From assembly GCF_014349105.1 (NCBI RefSeq), contig NZ_JACSJI010000009.1, positions 101,314 through 165,313 on the forward strand: a stretch of 64,000 nucleotides of DNA, read 5' to 3'. Position 1 is the first letter of the stretch. Every line of letters begins with the position of its first letter. A program made the position numbers and the translations under genes. This DNA is from Caulobacter sp. 17J80-11 (lineage in GTDB: Bacteria > Pseudomonadota > Alphaproteobacteria > Caulobacterales > Caulobacteraceae). The notes under the pieces were generated by a model that saw only the letters and a list, made by a program, of their open reading frames with translations, was not told the DNA's origin and made no database searches. Positions 11,319-21,748 of the stretch are shown here, one piece after another.

Positions 11319-12002
11319 CTACTGCCGCTTGTCCGGGCGACGCGGCCGCGGCTCAGGCGGGGGCGGCTCGCCGCCAGGCATGTCCTCGCGGACGTGGTAT
11401 TCGCGCCGGGCGTCGCGCTGCATGCGCAGCTCCTCCTCGCCCATGCCCAAGCCCTGCTGGCGCATGCGCGTGGAGCTCACCTCCGTCGGGTTGTACAGGT
11501 CGTCCGCCGGCTCGCCGGTACGATCGCCTTTCCATTCGCGCCGCGCGGAGGCGCGGTCCCGTTCATGATCGTCTCTGCCGGCGCTCATCTCGGCGGCTCC
11601 TTGCTGGGGCGCGACCACGTTCGGCGCGGGCGCGCCGCCAAGGTCGGCGTCGGCCCGGGCGACCACGGTGGTCACACCGGGCTGGTCGGGACTGAGGCTG
11701 CCGGCCGCATCGCCGGGATCGCGGTCGCGGATCTCCGCCTCGGTGCGGAATTCGTAGCCGGTCTCCAGCGGCCCGCCGCTGACCTCGCCGGGCACGATCA
11801 GGTCGTCCGGGTCCACTTCCGGATCGTCGATCTCGAACACGCCCGGGTCGTCGAACTCGACGCCGCCGACGTGGCGGGCGCTGCCGGCGAAGACCTGGTG
11901 TTCGCTCTCCATCGCCTCTTCAGCCGCCCGGCGCTCGAACGCGCGGCGCTCTTCGGGGCTGTCCAGGTCGGGGGTCTGCGGCAGGTCGGGAAGATGCGGC
12001 AT
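11319..12002 (-). CDS. Acidic hypothetical protein (227 aa), likely disordered
   Basis: A protein without a recognised domain. It starts at ATG 12002 (MPHLPDLPQTPDLDSPEERR). The composition is strongly biased to Asp, Glu, Pro, Arg and Gly, with an acidic middle (DDPGVFEIDDPEVDPDDLIV) and a basic-proline tail ending PEPRPRRPDKRQ, which suggests an extended or disordered protein. There are no signal peptide or membrane segments. It follows the 104-aa gene by 14 bp in the same direction, so the pair is probably an operon. The reading frame is open further upstream through that neighbour, but the ATG at 12002 fits the neighbour's stop and spacing best. Function unknown. Confidence 0.7.
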   Translation of the reverse strand: MPHLPDLPQTPDLDSPEERRAFERRAAEEAMESEHQVFAGSARHVGGVEFDDPGVFEIDDPEVDPDDLIVPGEVSGGPLETGYEFRTEAEIRDRDPGDAAGSLSPDQPGVTTVVARADADLGGAPAPNVVAPQQGAAEMSAGRDDHERDRASARREWKGDRTGEPADDLYNPTEVSSTRMRQQGLGMGEEELRMQRDARREYHVREDMPGGEPPPPEPRPRRPDKRQ

Positions 12003-12016
12003 GGTTTGACCTCTCC

Positions 12017-12331
12017 TCAGCCCGCGCCCGGGTCGACTTCGTCGCCCTCGGGGCCGCACACGATCGCGCCGCTGCGATTGATCGCCGGGGTCGAGCCGAC
12101 CCGCTTGTCCTGGTGAGCGCGGCATTCTTCTTCGAAATGCTGGGCCATGGCCGAGGCGCCGACGTCGTCGGCCGCGATGTCGACCTCTTCGGCGTCGCCG
12201 CCGGCGCCGCCGTCGACGTCCGAGGCGAACACCTTCTCCTCGCCCGGGGCCTTCTCGTTCTGATGGATGTCGCGGCCGTACGGCGACGCCGCATGGCCGC
12301 CGGAGGACTGGTCTCGGACGTCCGGACTCAT
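12017..12331 (-). CDS. Acidic hypothetical protein (104 aa)
   Basis: An unrecognised small acidic protein beginning MSPDVRDQSSGGHAASPYG. It has an acidic centre (DVDGGAGGDAEEVDIAADDV) followed by a more ordered segment, AMAQHFEEECRAHQDKRVGS. I chose ATG 12331 because GGAG sits 8 nt before it; an in-frame ATG 18 nt further upstream overlaps that same Shine-Dalgarno sequence and is unlikely. With the following 227-aa gene it forms a two-gene operon facing away from purL. No signal peptide or transmembrane segment is seen. Confidence 0.7.
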   Translation of the reverse strand: MSPDVRDQSSGGHAASPYGRDIHQNEKAPGEEKVFASDVDGGAGGDAEEVDIAADDVGASAMAQHFEEECRAHQDKRVGSTPAINRSGAIVCGPEGDEVDPGAG

Positions 12332-12415
12332 CACAAAAACTCCATACACACCCCCCGCGGCCCTCCTCCGACAGGCAGTTCCGCCTCCCGGAGTAGGGCC
12401 GCAGATTCATAAGCT

Positions 12416-12469
12416 TGTGGTCCGGCCTCACCCCAACAGCCGGGGACCACCTGTTGGGGCCGGACCACA
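12416..12469. repeat. Long imperfect palindrome in the divergent region before purL
   Basis: TGTGGTCCGG (12416-12425) and CCCCAACA (12431-12438) pair with TGTTGGGG (12452-12459) and CCGGACCACA (12460-12469). That makes 18 paired bases per arm with one 5-nt bulge and a 13-nt loop. It lies between the divergent starts of the acidic-protein operon (12331) and purL (12534), so it does not end any upstream gene. There is no T-run. Confidence 0.6.
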
Positions 12470-12533
12470 TGGGTGAAGCGCGCGAGCGAGGCGCCCTGTT
12501 CCCCGGCGTCTGAATCCGCTAATTCGCCCGGCC

Positions 12534-14735
12534 ATGACCTCAGCCGCCCCCGCCAAGACCAGCGCCGAGCTCGCCGCCGAGTTCGGTCTGAAGCCCGACG
12601 AGTACGCTCTGATCCTGAAGCGCCTGGAGCGCGAGCCCACCCTGGTGGAGCTCGGCGTGTTCAGCGTGATGTGGAGCGAGCACTGCTCCTACAAGTCCTC
12701 GCGCGCCCACCTGCGCAAGTTCCCGACCTCCGGCCCCAAGGTGATTCAGGGCCCCGGCGAGAACGCCGGCGTGGTCGACATCGGCGACGGCCAGGCGGCC
12801 GTGTTCAAGATGGAGAGCCACAACCACCCGTCCTACATCGAGCCCTACCAGGGCGCGGCGACGGGCGTGGGCGGCATCATGCGCGACGTCTTCACCATGG
12901 GCGCGCGTCCCGTCGCCCTGCTGAACGCGCTGCGCTTCGGCGATCCGAACCATCCGAAGACCAAGCGCCTGGTCGCCGGCGTCGTGGCCGGCATCGGCGG
13001 CTACGGCAACTGCGTGGGCGTGCCCACCGTCGGCGGCGAGACCAACTTCCACCCCGGCTGGAACGGCAACATCCTGGTCAACGCCATGTGCGTGGGCCTG
13101 GCCGACGCCGACAAGATCTTCTACTCGGCCGCCCCGGCGGCCGGCCTGCCGGTGGTCTACTTCGGCTCCAAGACCGGCCGCGACGGCATCCACGGCGCGA
13201 CCATGTCCTCGGCCGAGTTCAGCGAGGACTCCGAGGAGAAGCGGCCGACCGTGCAGGTCGGCGACCCGTTCGCCGAGAAGCTGCTGATCGAAGCCACGCT
13301 GGAGCTGATGGCCTCAGGCGCGGTCGAGGCGATCCAGGACATGGGCGCCGCCGGCCTGACCTCCTCGTCGGTCGAGATGGCCGGCAAGGGCGGCGTCGGC
13401 ATCGAGCTCGACCTCGACGCCGTGCCGCAGCGCGAAGAGAACATGTCGGCCTACGAGATGATGCTGTCGGAGAGCCAGGAGCGCATGCTGGCGATCCTGA
13501 AGCCCGGCCGCGAGGCCGACGCCCACCGCATCTTCTCCAAGTGGCACCTCGACGCCGCGGTGATCGGCCAGACCACCGACACCGGCCGCATCGTGCTGCG
13601 CCACAAGGGCGAGGTGGTCTGCGACCTGCCGCTGGCCCCGCTGGCCGACGACGCGCCGCTGTACGAGCGTCCGTTCGTGAAGCCGACCCCGCCGGCCCGC
13701 CTCGACCCGAAGCAGGTCCCGGCCCCGGCCGACTGGAACGACGCGGTGCTGAAGCTGATGAGCACCCCGGACATGGCGTCCAAGCGCTGGATCTGGGAGC
13801 AGTACGACCGCCACGTCATGGCCGACACGGTCGCCGACAGCGCCACCGGCGCGGACGCCGGCATCGTGCGCGTGCACGGCACCAAGAAGGCGCTGGCCGT
13901 GGTCTCCGACTGCACCCCGCGCTACGTGCAGGCCGATCCGTACGAGGGCGGCAAGCAGGCGGTGGCGGAAGCCTGGCGCAACCTGACCGCCGTCGGCGCC
14001 GACCCGATCGCCATCACCGACAACCTGAACTTCGGCAATCCCGAGCGTCCGGAGATCATGGGCCAGATCGTCAGCGCGATTGAAGGCATGGCCGAGGCCT
14101 GCCGCGCGCTCGACTTCCCGGTCGTGAGCGGCAACGTCAGCCTCTACAACGAGACCAACGGCGTCGCCATTCCGCCGACCCCCACGGTCGGCGCGGTCGG
14201 CCTGATCCCCGACTACGACCTGCGCGCCGGCTTCGGCGGGCTGAAGGACGGCGACACCCTGGTGCTGATCGGCGACAGCAAGGGCGAGCTGGGCCAGTCG
14301 ATGTACCTGCGCGCCCTGTTCGGCCGTGAGGAAGGCGCCCCGCCGCCGGTCGACCTGGCGATCGAGAAGAAGCACGGCGACTTCGTGCGCGGCCTGATCC
14401 GCTCGGGCCGGGCCAAGGTGGTGCACGACCTGTCGGACGGCGGCCTGGTCGCCGCCGCGGCCGACATGGCGCTCGCCGCCAACGTCGGCGTGACCCTGAT
14501 CGCCACCTCGACCGAGCACGCCCACCCGTTCCTGTTCGGCGAAGACCAGGGCCGCTACCTGATCGCCACCCGCGACGCCGACGCCCTGCTGGCCGAGGCC
14601 AAGGCGGCGGGCGTGCACGCCATCGTGGCCGGGGAGGCCGGCGGCGACGCCTTCGCCTCGCGCGAGCTGTTCAGCGTGCCGCTGGCCGAACTGCGCAAGG
14701 CCCACGAAGGCTGGATGCCGGCCTACATGGCCTGA
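12534..14735 (+). CDS. purL: Phosphoribosylformylglycinamidine synthase PurL
   Basis: The ATP-dependent synthetase subunit that makes FGAM from FGAR with ammonia from PurQ; it needs PurS. At 733 aa this is the small PurL type, which matches the separate purS and purQ genes nearby. Signatures include [20 protein letters not shown] near residue 40, a purine-binding [21 protein letters not shown], and [18 protein letters not shown] in the C-terminal half. It is separated from purQ by about 1.5 kb of opposite-strand genes and so needs its own promoter. Its transcript ends at a GNRA-type hairpin at 14762. Confidence 0.97.
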   Translation: MTSAAPAKTSAELAAEFGLKPDEYALILKRLEREPTLVELGVFSVMWSEHCSYKSSRAHLRKFPTSGPKVIQGPGENAGVVDIGDGQAAVFKMESHNHPSYIEPYQGAATGVGGIMRDVFTMGARPVALLNALRFGDPNHPKTKRLVAGVVAGIGGYGNCVGVPTVGGETNFHPGWNGNILVNAMCVGLADADKIFYSAAPAAGLPVVYFGSKTGRDGIHGATMSSAEFSEDSEEKRPTVQVGDPFAEKLLIEATLELMASGAVEAIQDMGAAGLTSSSVEMAGKGGVGIELDLDAVPQREENMSAYEMMLSESQERMLAILKPGREADAHRIFSKWHLDAAVIGQTTDTGRIVLRHKGEVVCDLPLAPLADDAPLYERPFVKPTPPARLDPKQVPAPADWNDAVLKLMSTPDMASKRWIWEQYDRHVMADTVADSATGADAGIVRVHGTKKALAVVSDCTPRYVQADPYEGGKQAVAEAWRNLTAVGADPIAITDNLNFGNPERPEIMGQIVSAIEGMAEACRALDFPVVSGNVSLYNETNGVAIPPTPTVGAVGLIPDYDLRAGFGGLKDGDTLVLIGDSKGELGQSMYLRALFGREEGAPPPVDLAIEKKHGDFVRGLIRSGRAKVVHDLSDGGLVAAAADMALAANVGVTLIATSTEHAHPFLFGEDQGRYLIATRDADALLAEAKAAGVHAIVAGEAGGDAFASRELFSVPLAELRKAHEGWMPAYMA

Positions 14736-14761
14736 GGCCCCCAGTCGGACTGAAACGCGAG

Positions 14762-14793
14762 GAAGCCGCCGTCGGAAGACGGCGGCTTCTTTC
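14762..14793 (+). terminator. Intrinsic terminator after purL
   Basis: A perfect 12-bp stem (GAAGCCGCCGTC / GACGGCGGCTTC) closes a GGAA tetraloop of the stable GNRA class and is followed by TTTCGTTT. It starts 27 bp after the purL stop. Confidence 0.9.
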
Positions 14794-14838
14794 GTTTGGG
14801 GGGCGGCCCTATGTTCGGCGCGAGCGGGGAGAGCGTGC

Positions 14839-16671
14839 GTGCAGGGCGAGTCGACGGAAACCGAGGCGGCGTGGGCGCCCCCGCCTGAGACCCTGGCCGC
14901 GCAGTTGCAGGCCGAAGGCGTGCCCGCCTGGCTGCCGAAAATGGTCGCCGAGCTCCGCAACAGGCTGAACCCGTCGGACGAGGCCCGGCTCGCCTATGGC
15001 CTGACCCAGCGCGCGCAGGCGTGGTCCGCCTTCGACGCGGCCGCCTGGGACCGGCTGGAGAGCGGCCTGCGCGCCTTCACCGAAAGCAATCCCAAGGCCG
15101 TCGCCGAGCGCCTCATAGACCGGCTGCTGGCCGGAATCGACGTGGAGTCCGGGGCGCGGCGGCGGCTGTGGGATCGCGACACGGACGCGCAGATTTCCCA
15201 CACCATCACCCTGCTGGGCCGTCTTGGCGGAAATCTGTCGCTGGCGCAGCCGCGTTGGGCCGGCCGGTGGGCGCGGGACTGGTCGGACGCGCACTTCCAC
15301 CGCGCCAAGCGGGAATGGCGCGACGCCGATCCGGCCGGGGTCGAGCGGGCCTTGGCGCTGACCCGCGCCGCGGCCGTCGGAATCGCCGCGGCGGCGGTCG
15401 CCGCCCTGCCGCGTCCAAGATCTCCGTTGCGGGGCGTGGCCCACGGGTTCGCGGGCCTTCGCGACCTGGTCGAGGGCAAGCAGACGCTGGAAGACCTGCG
15501 CCGCTGGCGGGCCGTCGTCTTGGCCGGGCGCGCGGGCGTGCGCCAGGCGGCCGCGCGGGCGCGCGAGGACGCGAGATCGGTGCGGACGCAAGAAAACGCG
15601 CTGCTGGCGGTGGACGCCGCCGGCTGGGCCGCCTGGGCGACGGAGCTGTCGCGAAGCGGCGGGCACATGATCCACGCGACGTTGGGCGCCGACCTCGCCC
15701 GCGAGCAGGCGCGCGCCGAAGCGGCGGTACGACTGATCGACGTGCTGGTCCGGGCGATGGACGCGGCGGCCGGCCTGTCCCCCGCCCCGCCGGCGCCGAG
15801 CCCGCCGACGCTGGAGGAGATCGAGGTCGCCGAGGAAGAGCGCGAGACGCGCGAGCACCGGCCGTACGCGCGGGAATGCGCGAACCCGGGCCCGGACCCC
15901 ACACGCGAGCAGCGCGTGGTCCTGGCCGAGCGCCTGGTGGCGAACGGCGCGGTCGTCGCGGCGACGCGCCGGCCGGCCTTCCCGCTGAAAACCGAAGAGT
16001 GGTGGTGTCCGCTGGCCGTGTTCGGCTGGGACATCTACGACGAGAACCTCTGCCCTGACGATCTCATGCCGGGCTGGCTGGCCGATCTGGCCATGAAGCT
16101 GGGCGAAGGCTTGGGCGAAGACGGGCAGGCCGAGCTGTGCGCCGGCCTCGTGGCCCGGGCGCGCGCCTGGCCGGCCCTGGACGCCGCCGCCTGGGAGCGG
16201 ATCGAACTCGACCTGCTGGACGCCGCGGTGGCGCACGCCGAAGCCGCGGCCGCGAACGCGCCGCGCGCCGAGCCCCGCTGGCGCATGTACCTGGACGCGC
16301 TCCGGCAGATGCGCTCGCGAGACGAGATCACGCGCTGGGAAGGCCGCGACGCCCTGGGCGTCATCCCCGGCCGGGGCCCGGCCGCGACGGAGGCGCGCCT
16401 GCTGGCCCGCGCCGACGCGCGCGTCGCCGCGCTCAACGCCGCCGACCGGCGCGATCCCGACAAGGCGCGCAGCCACAACTGCGCCTGGGCGGTGAAGATG
16501 GCCGCCGAGGCCGCCGGCCAGGCGGCCTGGGCCGCGCGCATGGGCAAGGGCGCGGTGATGCGCGCGAGCCAGGCCCGCTGGTCCTACGACAAGGCCCGCC
16601 GGGAAACCTGCCGGGCATTTATGGCCCGGCTGTTCGAGCGGATGGACGCGGAGCTCGCCGCCGCGAACTGA
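14839..16671 (+). CDS. Hypothetical alanine/tryptophan-rich helical protein with internal duplication (610 aa)
   Basis: I do not recognise a family with confidence. The protein is Ala/Arg-rich and predicted helical. It contains two related halves: residues 29-80 (PAWLPKMVAEL ... AWSAFDAAAWDRLESGL) match residues 411-463 (PGWLADLAMKL ... AWPALDAAAWERIELDL), including a shared DAAAW. Each half ends with a Trp/Ala-rich helix region (AVDAAGWAAWA; AAGQAAWAARM). A Pro-rich linker with an acidic helix (TLEEIEVAEEERETREH) joins the halves. There is no signal peptide. The repetitive W-A-A helices faintly resemble Imm-5-like putative immunity proteins, but this is only a suggestion. The GTG start has GGGGAGAG a few bases upstream. 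The gene stands alone between the purL terminator and a convergent lipoprotein gene. Confidence 0.8.
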   Translation: MQGESTETEAAWAPPPETLAAQLQAEGVPAWLPKMVAELRNRLNPSDEARLAYGLTQRAQAWSAFDAAAWDRLESGLRAFTESNPKAVAERLIDRLLAGIDVESGARRRLWDRDTDAQISHTITLLGRLGGNLSLAQPRWAGRWARDWSDAHFHRAKREWRDADPAGVERALALTRAAAVGIAAAAVAALPRPRSPLRGVAHGFAGLRDLVEGKQTLEDLRRWRAVVLAGRAGVRQAAARAREDARSVRTQENALLAVDAAGWAAWATELSRSGGHMIHATLGADLAREQARAEAAVRLIDVLVRAMDAAAGLSPAPPAPSPPTLEEIEVAEEERETREHRPYARECANPGPDPTREQRVVLAERLVANGAVVAATRRPAFPLKTEEWWCPLAVFGWDIYDENLCPDDLMPGWLADLAMKLGEGLGEDGQAELCAGLVARARAWPALDAAAWERIELDLLDAAVAHAEAAAANAPRAEPRWRMYLDALRQMRSRDEITRWEGRDALGVIPGRGPAATEARLLARADARVAALNAADRRDPDKARSHNCAWAVKMAAEAAGQAAWAARMGKGAVMRASQARWSYDKARRETCRAFMARLFERMDAELAAAN

Positions 16672-16675
16672 GGGC

Positions 16676-17365
16676 TCAATGGTCCCCTTCGCGCAGCCAG
16701 TGCGCGGTGGGCGTCGTGGCGTCCAGCCCCTCGCTGGCCTTCGCCGCGGCGCGCAGCGCGTCCTGGGAAGAGGTCGTGCAGTTGTTCTCGACCATGGTCA
16801 TGCCCGCGAACGGCGCCTGGGTGGCGAAGGCCGGCTTCTCGCCGTCCTTGGCCGGGGGCGGCGGCGGCCCGCACTGCACCGGCCAGACGCTCATCTGGAT
16901 CACCCGGCCCTGGTCGTCGAGCGTCGGCCGCAGGCCCATGTAGAAGTACGCCTTGGGCTGGTCCGGCTTCTCCTCCCCGAGCTGGCCGATCATCGGATCG
17001 CCGGCCACCAGCAGGAAGCCGCCCTCCTCCTTCCACTTGCCGTCCTCGAAGGTCGAGACTCGCCCGTCGCGCAGGATCGCGTACTCCCAGGACTTCTTGT
17101 CGGCGTCGTAGTGGCTGAGGGTGTCGCCGCGGACCAGGAACCAGTTGGCGCACTTGGGCCAGCTGGTGACCGGCCGCGTCTCGTCGAACCGGCAGTCCTT
17201 CTCCTTGCCGCCCACCCAGATTCCTTCGCGCAGCGGGGGCGTCGGCGCGGCGTCGGCGGCCGTGAACAGCGGCGCTTCGGTCGTGACCAGGTTGCAGGCC
17301 GACAGCAAAAGGCCGGCTGAGAAAGCGAACGCTAAGCAGACGACACGCTTCCATGGGCTGGCCAT
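16676..17365 (-). CDS. Hypothetical lipoprotein (229 aa)
   Basis: Starts at ATG 17365, where GGAGGA lies at good spacing; an in-frame TTG 27 nt earlier is less likely. The N-terminus MASPWKRVVCLAFAFSAGLL ends in the lipobox LSAC, so the mature protein is probably a lipid-anchored envelope protein. The rest is soluble, with a Trp-rich first half (EGIWVGGKEKDC) and a proline run (CGPPPPPAKDG). The two Cys that follow the anchor region (DCRF and WPKC) could form a disulfide. No known domain. It is convergent with the duplicated 610-aa gene, whose stop is 4 bp away. Confidence 0.8.
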   Translation of the reverse strand: MASPWKRVVCLAFAFSAGLLLSACNLVTTEAPLFTAADAAPTPPLREGIWVGGKEKDCRFDETRPVTSWPKCANWFLVRGDTLSHYDADKKSWEYAILRDGRVSTFEDGKWKEEGGFLLVAGDPMIGQLGEEKPDQPKAYFYMGLRPTLDDQGRVIQMSVWPVQCGPPPPPAKDGEKPAFATQAPFAGMTMVENNCTTSSQDALRAAAKASEGLDATTPTAHWLREGDH

Positions 17366-17496
17366 GACCGTCTCCTCCGAGCGAGACGGCAAGGGAGCGA
17401 CGTCGCGGCACCAACTGTCAAGCTTGTCGCACCTCCCTCGACGAACGCGGATCGATCGGCCTAGATGGGCGCCGTCGCCGCCAGGGAGCCTCCGCC

Positions 17497-19014
17497 ATGA
17501 TCGACGCCGCCAAGCTGCAGGGCTTCGTCCACGGCGTGTGGCGCGACGAGATCGTGCCGACCCTGACCGACTACATCCGCATTCCCAACAAGTCGCCGCA
17601 CTTCGACCCGCAGTGGGCCGAGCACGGCTACATGGATCAGGCGGTCTCGCTGCTGGAAGGCTGGGCGCGCGCCAAGATCGCGAGCGTCCCGGGGGCCAGC
17701 CTCGAGGTGGTGCGCCTGCAAGGCCGCACGCCGGTGATCCTGATCGAGATCCCCGGGACCGGGCCGGAGACCGTCCTCCTCTACGGCCACCTCGACAAGC
17801 AGCCGGAGATGAGCGGCTGGGCCGAGGGGCTGGGGCCGTGGGTCCCGGTGCTGAAGGACGACAAGCTCTATGGCCGCGGCGGCGCCGACGACGGCTACGC
17901 CATGTTCGGGGCGCTGGCCGCCATCCTGGCCCTGCGCGACCAGGGCGTCTCGCACGCCCGCTGCGTAATCCTGATCGAGGCCTGCGAGGAGAGCGGCAGC
18001 TACGACCTGCCCTTCTACGTCGACCATCTGGCCGCCCGCATCGGCGAGCCGTCGCTGGTGGTGTGCCTGGACTCGGGCTGCGGAAACTACGACCAGCTGT
18101 GGCTGACCACCTCGCTGCGCGGCCTGATGGGCGGCCAGCTGACGGTGAAGGTGCTGACCGAAGGCGTGCACTCCGGCGACGCCTCGGGCGTGGTGCCCTC
18201 CAGCTTCCGCATCCTGCGCCAGCTGATCTCGCGCCTGGAGGACGAGACCACCGGCGAGATCCGCCCCAAGGAGCTGTGGGTCGACATCCCGGCCGAGCGG
18301 GTCGAGCAGGCCAGGCGCGCCGCCGCGTCGCTGGGCGACGAGGTGTGGACCAAGTTCCCGTTCGAGGCCGGGATGAAGCCGGTGACCGCTGATCCGGCCG
18401 AGCTGGTGCTGAACCGCACCTGGCGCCCGCAGCTGGCCACCGTCGGGGCCGAGGGCCTGCCGCCGTCGGCCAACGCCGGCAACGTGCTGCGCCCGTTCAC
18501 CTCGGCCAAGCTGAGCGTCCGACTGCCGCCCACGGCCGACGCCGGGAAGGCCGCCGCCGTGGTGCAGAAGCTGCTGACCGAGAACCCGCCCTACGGCGCT
18601 GTGGTCACCTTCGAGGCCGAGCAGGCCAACCCCGGCTGGAACGCCCCGCCGCTGGCGCCGTGGCTGGAGGAGTCGGTGCAGAAGGCTTCGCAGGCGGCGT
18701 TCGGCGCGCCCGCGGCCCTGATGGGCGAAGGCGGCTCCATTCCGTTCATGACCATGCTGGGCGAGAAGTTTCCCAAGGCCCAGTTCCTGATCACCGGCGT
18801 GCTGGGCCCGCAGTCCAACGCCCACGGCCCCAACGAATTCCTGCACGTCCCGACCGGCGAGAAGGTCACCCAGGTGGTGGCCATGGTGCTGGCCGACCAC
18901 CACGCCCGCACCGCGCCCGCCAAGGCCGCGCCGACCGCGACCCCGGTCGGCGCCGGCGCGCCCCAGCCGAAGGCCCGCGGCGGCCTGTTCGGCGGACTGT
19001 TCGGGAAGAAGTGA
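17497..19014 (+). CDS. M20 family metallopeptidase
   Basis: A 505-aa zinc-dependent amino- or carboxypeptidase-like protein of the M20/M28 clan. The zinc and catalytic residues are visible in LLYGHLDKQP (His and catalytic Asp), YGRGGADDGYA (bridging Asp) and EACEESGSYD (catalytic Glu-Glu). A dimerisation insert follows (LTEGVHSGDASGVVP). No signal peptide, so probably cytosolic. The C-terminus after about residue 470 is a low-complexity Pro/Ala tail ending GLFGGLFGKK. The last catalytic histidine is probably in the NAHGPNEFLHVP region. The exact substrate cannot be read. A 30-bp inverted repeat follows the stop. Confidence 0.92.
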   Translation: MIDAAKLQGFVHGVWRDEIVPTLTDYIRIPNKSPHFDPQWAEHGYMDQAVSLLEGWARAKIASVPGASLEVVRLQGRTPVILIEIPGTGPETVLLYGHLDKQPEMSGWAEGLGPWVPVLKDDKLYGRGGADDGYAMFGALAAILALRDQGVSHARCVILIEACEESGSYDLPFYVDHLAARIGEPSLVVCLDSGCGNYDQLWLTTSLRGLMGGQLTVKVLTEGVHSGDASGVVPSSFRILRQLISRLEDETTGEIRPKELWVDIPAERVEQARRAAASLGDEVWTKFPFEAGMKPVTADPAELVLNRTWRPQLATVGAEGLPPSANAGNVLRPFTSAKLSVRLPPTADAGKAAAVVQKLLTENPPYGAVVTFEAEQANPGWNAPPLAPWLEESVQKASQAAFGAPAALMGEGGSIPFMTMLGEKFPKAQFLITGVLGPQSNAHGPNEFLHVPTGEKVTQVVAMVLADHHARTAPAKAAPTATPVGAGAPQPKARGGLFGGLFGKK

Positions 19015-19028
19015 ACCCGCCAACGATC

Positions 19029-19113
19029 GTCACCCTCGGGCTTGTCCCGAGGGCCCATCGTTCCGTTCGCGCCAAGCCTGACCATGGGCCCTCGGGACAA
19101 GCCCGAGGGTGAC
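19029..19113. repeat. Perfect 30-bp inverted repeat (alphaproteobacterial intergenic repeat)
   Basis: The arms 19029-19058 and 19084-19113 are exact reverse complements of 30 bases (core CCCTCGGGCTTGTCCCGAGG), with a 25-bp centre. It sits 15 bp after the M20 peptidase stop and about 100 bp before the formaldehyde operon. Repeats of this type are scattered in alphaproteobacterial genomes; it could act as a transcript-end hairpin but has no T-run. Confidence 0.85.
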
Positions 19114-19211
19114 GCCGTATTTGCGGCGGCGCCGCCGTCCCTACCCGTTGACGTTGTCCCGCGGCGCGGGCCATCTGCCGGCCGTCGTTCGCCGAACCAG
19201 AGAGCCCGCCC

Positions 19212-20320
<1,109 letters not shown>

Positions 20321-20321
<1 letters not shown>

Positions 20322-21199
20322 TGACGATCGAAACCCTCGCCCAGCATCGCGTCTTCGGCGGCACCCTGAACTACTGCCGCCACTTCAGCACCGCGACCGG
20401 CGTGCCGATGCGGTTCTCGGCCTTCGTGCCGGCCGGCGAGGGTCCCTTCCCGGTGGTGGTCTGGCTCTCGGGCCTGACCTGCACCGAGGAGAACTTCACG
20501 GTGAAGGCCGGCGCCTACCGCGCCGCCGCACGCTACGGCCTGATCGTGGTCGCGCCGGACACCAGCCCGCGCGACGAGGGCGTGGCCGACAGCCCCGACT
20601 ACGACCTGGGCCAGGGCGCCGGCTTCTATGTCGACGCCACCGAGGCGCCGTGGGCGCCGCACTTCCACATGTGGTCCTACGTCACCCAGGACCTGCTGAA
20701 GGCGGTGGACGCCAGCTTCAACACCCTGCCGGGCGCGCGCGGGATCTTCGGCCACTCCATGGGCGGCCACGGGGCGCTGACCATCGCGCTGCGCAATCCG
20801 GACCTGTTCAAGTCGGTGTCGGCCTTCGCGCCGATCGTCTCGCCGACGCGCTGCGCCTGGGGCGAGAAGGCGTTCACCGCCTATCTCGGCCCGGACCGTT
20901 CGGCCTGGCGCGCGCATGACGCCACCCTGCTGATCGAGGACGGCGTCGGCGCTGGCGCCTTCGACGACATCCTGGTCGATCAAGGCGACAGCGACCCGTT
21001 CCTGAAGGAGCAGCTGAAGCCGGAGCTGCTGGCCGAGGCCTGCGAAAAGGCCGGCCAGAAGCTGACCCTGCGCATGCAGCCGGGCTACGACCACAGCTAC
21101 TTCTTCATCCAGACCTTCATCGACGACCACCTGGCCTTCCACGCCGCGCGCCTGGGCGGCGACGGCGTGAAGCTGAGCGGCCGGGTCGAGGTGCAGTAA
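20321..21199 (+). CDS. fghA: S-formylglutathione hydrolase
   Basis: Hydrolyses S-formylglutathione to formate and glutathione, completing the pathway begun by the gene just upstream. The start ATG overlaps the stop of that gene by one base, which implies translational coupling. The 292-aa alpha/beta hydrolase (esterase D type) shows the nucleophile elbow GHSMGGHGAL, the acid in LVDQGDSDPF and the catalytic His in PGYDHSYFF. WLSGLTCTEENF is a family signature. The C-terminal dozen residues (GGDGVKLSGRVEVQ) extend slightly beyond most homologues. Confidence 0.97.
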
Positions 21200-21229
21200 C
21201 GCTCTCTCCTTCGGGGAGAGGCCAAAGCC

Positions 21230-21748
21230 TCATTCGATCTCGTCACCCGGTTTCACGCCCGCCGGGCAGGGCCCGGTCCATTGGCCCTTGGCGCGGATCT
21301 CACCGGCGTCGATCTTGCCCTGAGGCGTTTCGGCCCCGACCGACATCTTCATGTCGAACGCGGTCTCCGAGCCGTGCCAGACCACCGTCAACAGGGACTT
21401 CACGCCGCCCCCCTGCTCGCAGACGGCCGTCACGACGAACCCGCCCGCCTTGAGCCCTTGAGTGAACTTGCACTCCGGCGTGTCCCGGCGCGTCAGGATC
21501 TCGCGCAGTTCGCGCGTGCCCTCTTCGCCGACGCATTGCTTCTCGACCTTCGTGGTCTTGCCGCGGTCTTCGGTGCTGGTCACCTCCCACAGCCCGGATC
21601 GCACCTTCGGCAGGCCGGCGGCGTCCAGCACCACCCCGGCAGGGGCCGCCTCGGTCGAGGTCGACGCCTTGTCGGCGGGGGCGTCGGCCTTGCGGTCGCA
21701 GGCGGCCAGGGCCAGGACGGCGGCGGAGAGCAGGAACAGGCGGCGCAT
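21230..21748 (-). CDS. DUF3617-like lipoprotein (172 aa)
   Basis: Start ATG 21748 gives MRRLFLLSAAVLALAAC, a lipoprotein signal with lipobox LAAC. The mature part has VRSGLWEVTSTE near its start and scattered Cys (QCVGEEG, CKFTQGL, VCEQGG), the pattern of DUF3617 proteins, which are small periplasmic or envelope proteins of unknown function that begin with a 'G-x-W-E' strand. The longer frame upstream is non-coding low-complexity. The gene is convergent with fghA, with a small hairpin (CTCTCC-TTCGG-GGAGAG, 21204-21220) between the stops. Confidence 0.82.
   Translation of the reverse strand: MRRLFLLSAAVLALAACDRKADAPADKASTSTEAAPAGVVLDAAGLPKVRSGLWEVTSTEDRGKTTKVEKQCVGEEGTRELREILTRRDTPECKFTQGLKAGGFVVTAVCEQGGGVKSLLTVVWHGSETAFDMKMSVGAETPQGKIDAGEIRAKGQWTGPCPAGVKPGDEIE

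Noticed and set aside
14839..16671. Toxin-immunity or defence-system role for the duplicated protein
   Set aside because: No toxin, nuclease, ATPase or other defence gene lies next to it; the Imm-5 likeness is too weak to call.
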